A stretch of DNA of 64,000 bases, from the NCBI GenBank assembly GCA_019119495.1, contig DWWX01000020.1, forward strand, positions 280,809 to 344,808. The letters run 5' to 3'. The position numbers and the translations under genes are program-made. The notes beneath the pieces were generated by a model that was not told where the DNA came from, searched no databases, and saw nothing but the letters and a program-made list of their open reading frames with translations. Position 1 is the first letter of the stretch. Each line of letters starts with the position of its first letter. Source of the stretch: Candidatus Gemmiger stercorigallinarum (GTDB taxonomy: Bacteria > Bacillota > Clostridia > Oscillospirales > Ruminococcaceae). This document shows positions 59,608-64,000 of this stretch, in pieces.

Positions 59608-61470
59608 TTAGCTTTCAAAAAGATCTTGGCACTTTTTTATTGCTCGCTGAATATCCGAATCTCGGAAATAGGTCTTTTTCAGCTTATCTCTCCATTCTTT
59701 ATTGGAACGGATCAAGCCTTTAATCGAGGCTACGGAAATTTCCTTGCCTTCCCGCCGCAAATCGCAGATCGCCATATCTACTGTTGCCAAAAGCTCCAGC
59801 TCATCGACACTTGTATACTGGAACTGTGACACCAACCAATCAATATCTGCCTGCTTGCCCCATTCCTGCAAATAGGCCATCGCCTGCTGCATCTGCACAC
59901 CTTTTTCAAAACGGCTGCCCTTTTCGCTTTTTTTGACTTGGATATACTTGTTTTTCTGAGCAATCGGCTCGCCGCCTTTATAGCGGACTTCATCAGCGTA
60001 GGGACCAGCCGCTTTTTTATGAAAGGCGGAAATATCCGCCTGCTCCTTGCGGCGAACGAGATAAAGCAGCTTCTGAACTTTTTTACGTCCCAGAGGGTAC
60101 TTCTCGGAATAGAAAGCATTCACAATTCCTGCAATCATGACTGCATCATCAAAATGCTGATTGTGTGCCGGTTGCCTTTCCTGAAGAATCTGTGTTTTCG
60201 GCTGTTTTTTTCTATCTGCATCCACCAGCCGAATCCGTCCGGTGAGTAGTTCCTGCATCATTCCTTGCTTGATCTGCTGGTACTTTGCTAGTTTTTTTTC
60301 TAGCTGCTCAATTTCATTGTCCATATCAGAAAGCGTTTGAGCAATCAGTGTACGCTCTTTGAGATTGGGATATGGTATTGTAAACTCACGAATATCTTCA
60401 ATTGTCACAGTAGCTTGTGCCCCACCTTTTGTAACGTTGCGTATTTGCTGCTGCCCAGATTCAGATAAAAAATAATAAAAAGCATAAATGGCATCTATTT
60501 CATGATAGAATTTAGCAATTCCAATCGCTCCACCACAAAATGCGACTTTGTCTCCGGGGAACAATCCAATATTTCCCACACTTGCACCTACGATAGAAAA
60601 AAGCAAACAAACCGTATCTAAAACTATTTTGTCAAATTCTTTGGCAATATCAGTGGGAATATAGTAATCTGTAGAAAAGTTAAACTTTCTCCCCTCAAAA
60701 TTCTTGGTTTGAATCATTGGAAGTGCGTTAGACTGCGGATGTTCAATCAAATTTGGCTTAATTGTAGATGTATAGTCAAAACCTGTTTGCTTCGTAACTA
60801 TACTGCAAAGTTCACCTACTTTTCTGGTTTCCCACTCCCCAGAAAAGCCCAGAAAGCGTTTTTGGCCGGTGAGCAGTTCCTGCATGGCCCCCTGCTTGAT
60901 GGCTTTCTTTTTCTCAATCAGCTTTTGCAGGGAGGAAATCAGGCTATCTATATCGGAAAGGGCTTCAGCGATGGAGGTTTGCTCACGAAAAGAAGGATAC
61001 AAAATTTCTAACCCAAGTAGTTGCTCTTTGCTGATGTTTTTCATACTATTACTCGTTCCAGTAGCACAGTTCTGAATTAACGAGCGATATTTTTTAGAGC
61101 TGAGAAGGTAGTTCAACCACTTGGCACTGACATCAACATCTTTCTTAAAATTGGTCTGCCAGATTCGATCTGGTAAATAAATTTGAGGATCATCACATGG
61201 CACATAGGCACATTCTCCAACCAATTCAGGGGTATTCATACGGCTAATCAAAATGGTTTCTTTCCGTAAGCTGCACTTCAATCGTGCAACTTCTCGGGGA
61301 AGCACAGGCTTTTTCTCAGAAAAATTTAATTTTCCCTTTGAAATTGCAGAAGTTTTTAATATAAAAAAATTGCCTGAAGTATCATCCTCGCCAGAATTAA
61401 CGCTAACTCCCGCTACAAGTGAATCAATCACATCATTTAAATGACCTGGAATCCAATGCTTTTTCACCAT
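59608..61470 (-). CDS. hsdS: Type I restriction enzyme specificity subunit with extra C-terminal domain
   Basis: 620 residues, longer than the usual 380-450. Two target-recognition domains (about 1-160 and 225-390), each followed by the conserved helix ending EQ...IAEALSDID...AIKQGAMQELLTG or its second copy, set a bipartite DNA target. Residues about 433-620 form an additional domain beginning QPAHNQHFDDAVMIAGIVNAF, with KKVQKLLYLVRR and AAGPYADEVRYKGGE. This resembles the Panacea/SocA-type antitoxin fold; that assignment is tentative. The ATG overlaps the hsdM stop by 7 nt. Confidence 0.9.
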   Translation of the reverse strand: MVKKHWIPGHLNDVIDSLVAGVSVNSGEDDTSGNFFILKTSAISKGKLNFSEKKPVLPREVARLKCSLRKETILISRMNTPELVGECAYVPCDDPQIYLPDRIWQTNFKKDVDVSAKWLNYLLSSKKYRSLIQNCATGTSNSMKNISKEQLLGLEILYPSFREQTSIAEALSDIDSLISSLQKLIEKKKAIKQGAMQELLTGQKRFLGFSGEWETRKVGELCSIVTKQTGFDYTSTIKPNLIEHPQSNALPMIQTKNFEGRKFNFSTDYYIPTDIAKEFDKIVLDTVCLLFSIVGASVGNIGLFPGDKVAFCGGAIGIAKFYHEIDAIYAFYYFLSESGQQQIRNVTKGGAQATVTIEDIREFTIPYPNLKERTLIAQTLSDMDNEIEQLEKKLAKYQQIKQGMMQELLTGRIRLVDADRKKQPKTQILQERQPAHNQHFDDAVMIAGIVNAFYSEKYPLGRKKVQKLLYLVRRKEQADISAFHKKAAGPYADEVRYKGGEPIAQKNKYIQVKKSEKGSRFEKGVQMQQAMAYLQEWGKQADIDWLVSQFQYTSVDELELLATVDMAICDLRREGKEISVASIKGLIRSNKEWRDKLKKTYFRDSDIQRAIKKCQDLFES

Positions 61471-63914
61471 ACAAACCCCATCCTTTCCAGATGAGATTTG
61501 ACCTTGGCCTCATACTGTTCCACTTCATCTTCGCATTCCTTCAGGGTATACTCATACCGCTCTACCAGCTGGGTTACACGGGCAGAAAGGTGATGAGACA
61601 CCGCCTCGTGAATAGCATCAATTCCACTGTAAATAGCGGCAAACCACTTTTCCTCCACCAGCAGATGGCGAATCTCTTCCAGCGTTAGCTGCGGGTATTT
61701 TTTCTCCAGTTTGGTATCCATGTCTGCCTCGGCCTGCTTAATTGCCTTTTTGTAATTACTTTCGGCATCCAACAGTGACATATACTCTTTTAATGCAGCC
61801 AATTCTTCCTTGGCAGCGGGATCTTTCTTGATTGCCTTGATCCGGGCACTGACGGTGGCTTTTTTCAGATCATCCAGCTGAGCAAACAGTCCGTCCTCAC
61901 CGCCATTTTCTTCGGCCAGTTCTTCCAGCCTGGCGGACACCTCATCCAGTTGGCCCCGAAGGGTATCCAGCGCCTTGACATCCTCCTCCAAAAAGTGTGC
62001 GGCAATCAAAGCCTTGGGGAGCAGCTTACCCTCAAAGCCCTTGATCTTATCGGTCTTGACCTCGATGGTCTGGCCGTTTTCTTTTTTCTTCTTGGTCACA
62101 TATTCATAGGCAATTTCTCGCCCGGCCTCATAGCCGTCATAGCAGACCGCATACACATCGTCCTGCATGGTCTCCGCCCAGTACTCCATCAGCACTTCAT
62201 AGACATCGTATTTGTCGAGAAGAGCCACTTGGGCAAAATCATCCAGAAGCTGCTCGGAAATTTTGGCAATCAGCTCTTTGGGGTGAATATCCCGACCGAG
62301 TTGCATCAAATCGTGGGTAACGTTCTCCTTCCATCGGGCATAGGCATCGTCCACCTGGTCGGCATGGCGGATAAATTCCGGGTGGGATGTAATCGTGGAA
62401 ACCACTTCGTCCTTGCCCACCGCCGGACGCAGATACCCCGGACGCAGCGGCTGGAACAGGATTTCCTTCAAAGATGGGTATACCACCCAATATTCCGCCA
62501 TGCTGTCCACATCGGGTTCCGGAATGCCGCCGTTCAGGTGAGCATTGATGTCCTGTAAATCTTCCGGCTCACTGCTGTCAATATAGCGCGGGATATTCAG
62601 GTTGTACTCGTTGGTAACTTTGATCTCCTCGTTCGGAACAAACCGGGCATACTTGGGGTCCGATTCATCCATTGTAAGGAAGGTGGTCACGATCTTGTGA
62701 ATATCCTGTTCCCGCAGGCGGTTCTTGTTGCCATCCTTTACATAGCCTTTGCTGGCGTCAATCATGAAAATGCCGGTACGATCAGCAGCATCCTCTTTGT
62801 CCAGCATCAGAATACAGGCAGGAATTCCTGTGCCATAGAACAAGTTAGCAGGCAGACCAATAATACCTTTGATATAACCCCGGTCAATGATCTTTTTGCG
62901 GATGTTAGCCTCGGCATTGCCACGGAACAGCACACCATGGGGTAGAATGACTGCTGCCTTGCCGGTAGATTTCAAAGATTTCAGGACATGCAGCAGCCAA
63001 GCGTAGTCGCCGTTTTTCTCCGGCGGCACGCCCAACACAGTCTCGCTGTATCGCCCATAAGAATCAGGGATCGTAATGCCGTCCATCCAGGATTTATCCG
63101 AGAAAGGCGGATTGACTACGATGTAGTTGAAGGTTTTCAGCAGTTCAGGGTTGTTCTCATCTTTATACTGGGGTGCAGATAAGGTGCTTTTATTGCCGAC
63201 AATGACACCAGCGCCCTTGTTGTGCAGGACCAGATTCATGCGGGCAAGACCGGCGGTGGAGTTATCCTTTTCTTGTCCATAGATGGAGATCTCGCAAGGG
63301 GCCTCATCCGCCGCACGAATCAACAGCGAACCGGAACCGCAAGCAGGATCGTAGACTGTCATGCTGGGATCGGTGGCTTTATCAATACCAATCACCTTTG
63401 CCATAATCCGAGAGACTTCGCCCGGCGTATAGAACTGGCCCTTGCTTTTGCCGGAATCCTGAGCAAATTTCCGCATCAAAAATTCGTAGGCATCACCCAG
63501 AATGTCATCACCGCCAGCGCGGTTGTTGGTGAAGTCCAATTCCGGTTTCTGGAAGATTTCTACGAGACCAGAAAGCTTATCTACCGCTTCCTTGTCGGTG
63601 CCCAATTCCTCGCTATTGAAATCGGCAATGTCGATAATGCCTTTCAAGTCGTTGGCTTCTGCCAACTTACCAATGATGATATTGATGCCTTCACCAATGT
63701 TTTTCTTATATTTTAGAGCAATAATATCGTCAAAGCTGCCGCCTTCCGGCACTTCAATGTCCCAGTTGTCACTGCTCTTGAAGCGGTCGGACACATACTT
63801 TACAAACAGCAGCGTCAGAATGTAATCCTTATAACGAGCCGGTTCCACACCGCCCCGCAGTTTATCACACGCAGCCCATATCTGGCTGTAAATTTCGCTC
63901 TTTTTGATTGCCAT
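61464..63914 (-). CDS. hsdM: Type I restriction enzyme methylase subunit M
   Basis: An 816-residue adenine-N6 methyltransferase. An N-terminal helical domain (about 1-150) precedes the AdoMet site DPACGSGSLL (189-198) and catalytic NPPF (268-271). The C-terminal part is unusually long, with an Asp/Glu/Lys-rich coiled-coil (about 640-815) that probably contacts HsdS. The start ATG follows GGAGAGGTACCG. It is the first visible gene of the operon hsdM-hsdS-DUF3800-membrane protein-hsdR-peptidase. GC content appears higher than that of hsdS and the cassette genes. Confidence 0.96.
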   Translation of the reverse strand: MAIKKSEIYSQIWAACDKLRGGVEPARYKDYILTLLFVKYVSDRFKSSDNWDIEVPEGGSFDDIIALKYKKNIGEGINIIIGKLAEANDLKGIIDIADFNSEELGTDKEAVDKLSGLVEIFQKPELDFTNNRAGGDDILGDAYEFLMRKFAQDSGKSKGQFYTPGEVSRIMAKVIGIDKATDPSMTVYDPACGSGSLLIRAADEAPCEISIYGQEKDNSTAGLARMNLVLHNKGAGVIVGNKSTLSAPQYKDENNPELLKTFNYIVVNPPFSDKSWMDGITIPDSYGRYSETVLGVPPEKNGDYAWLLHVLKSLKSTGKAAVILPHGVLFRGNAEANIRKKIIDRGYIKGIIGLPANLFYGTGIPACILMLDKEDAADRTGIFMIDASKGYVKDGNKNRLREQDIHKIVTTFLTMDESDPKYARFVPNEEIKVTNEYNLNIPRYIDSSEPEDLQDINAHLNGGIPEPDVDSMAEYWVVYPSLKEILFQPLRPGYLRPAVGKDEVVSTITSHPEFIRHADQVDDAYARWKENVTHDLMQLGRDIHPKELIAKISEQLLDDFAQVALLDKYDVYEVLMEYWAETMQDDVYAVCYDGYEAGREIAYEYVTKKKKENGQTIEVKTDKIKGFEGKLLPKALIAAHFLEEDVKALDTLRGQLDEVSARLEELAEENGGEDGLFAQLDDLKKATVSARIKAIKKDPAAKEELAALKEYMSLLDAESNYKKAIKQAEADMDTKLEKKYPQLTLEEIRHLLVEEKWFAAIYSGIDAIHEAVSHHLSARVTQLVERYEYTLKECEDEVEQYEAKVKSHLERMGFVW

Positions 63915-63958
63915 CGGTACCTCTCCGTTCTCTTTTTAATTTCCTGTCAGGTTCCCAT

Positions 63959-64000
63959 TTACTCCTCTGGCGGAACGGGGATGTACACCATTTTCAGGGG
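63959..64000 (-). CDS. Possible C-terminus of an upstream gene (cut by window edge)
   Basis: A minus-strand frame reads PLKMVYIPVPPEE and ends in TAA at 63961-63959, 44 nt before hsdM. Only 13 codons are visible, so product and reality are uncertain. Confidence 0.3.
   Translation of the reverse strand, partial: PLKMVYIPVPPEE

Larger units (their letters stand above)
52514..64000. mobile_element. Accessory genomic island adjacent to ssrA (right end beyond window)
   Basis: From about 52640 to the window edge the DNA is visibly poorer in GC than the preceding 52 kb and all genes run on the minus strand toward ssrA. Content is a type I RM operon plus unknown genes. The left border at the tmRNA 3' end is typical of islands using ssrA as attachment site. 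No integrase and no second copy of the ssrA 3' end is seen within the window, so the element call is inferred. Confidence 0.6.

Overview
The window looks like a chromosome segment of a GC-rich, anaerobic, spore-lineage Firmicute. An Oscillospiraceae/Ruminococcaceae gut bacterium of the Gemmiger/Subdoligranulum/Faecalibacterium type is the best guess; this is an inference from gene content, not a database match. The evidence is a T-box-controlled pheST operon, TTGACA/TATAAT-type promoters, a reverse rubrerythrin, a Spo0A-like regulator, a gerA-type germinant receptor operon, and the Firmicute order SRP RNA-dnaX-ebfC-recR followed by smpB-ssrA.

Layout. 1-4.7 kb: nucleoside ABC importer plus pyrimidine-nucleoside phosphorylase (salvage). 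5.0-8.9 kb: T-box leader and pheST. 9-12.6 kb: small membrane proteins, hemW and an XRE regulator. 12.9-17.2 kb: DUF512 radical-SAM protein-der-plsY and yceD-rpmF. 17.2-27.0 kb: a purine/molybdenum-hydroxylase locus. It holds an NCS2 permease, an NTPase-MocA fusion, a ModE-type HTH and a type II (FecCD-like) importer, with the three-subunit molybdenum hydroxylase transcribed divergently. 27.2-29.2 kb: GHKL ATPase, Spo0A-like regulator and a DUF6514-like protein. 30-33.1 kb: AMP-forming acyl/aryl-CoA ligase with a FabF-type ketosynthase. 33.6-38.5 kb: rubrerythrin, a Gx-type transporter, a DUF4358 lipoprotein and MBOAT-DHHW O-acyltransferase genes. 38.5-43.2 kb: the gerA-type operon, divergent from DUF421/DUF4363 genes. 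43.1-47.4 kb: nrdR, fused secDF and an aminotransferase. 47.7-52.5 kb: a small membrane protein, SRP RNA, dnaX, ebfC, recR, smpB and tmRNA.

Immediately after the tmRNA 3' end (52513) the base composition drops sharply and the remaining 11.4 kb is accessory DNA. It carries two small unknown genes, a YgjP/DUF45 metalloprotease and a type I restriction-modification operon in the order hsdM-hsdS-DUF3800-membrane protein-hsdR-metalloprotease. ssrA is a classic island integration site. The RM operon is the most unusual part. HsdS has a 188-residue C-terminal extension that resembles a Panacea/SocA-type domain. Two AT-rich unknown genes (DUF3800 and a two-helix membrane protein) sit between hsdS and hsdR. 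A degraded copy of the hsdR 5' end lies between them, so the cassette appears to have been inserted or exchanged at the hsdR start while keeping ATGA translational coupling on both sides.

Limits: all calls come from reading the sequence and supplied translations. No homology search, folding program or composition count was run. The first gene and the last 42 bases are cut by the window edges.
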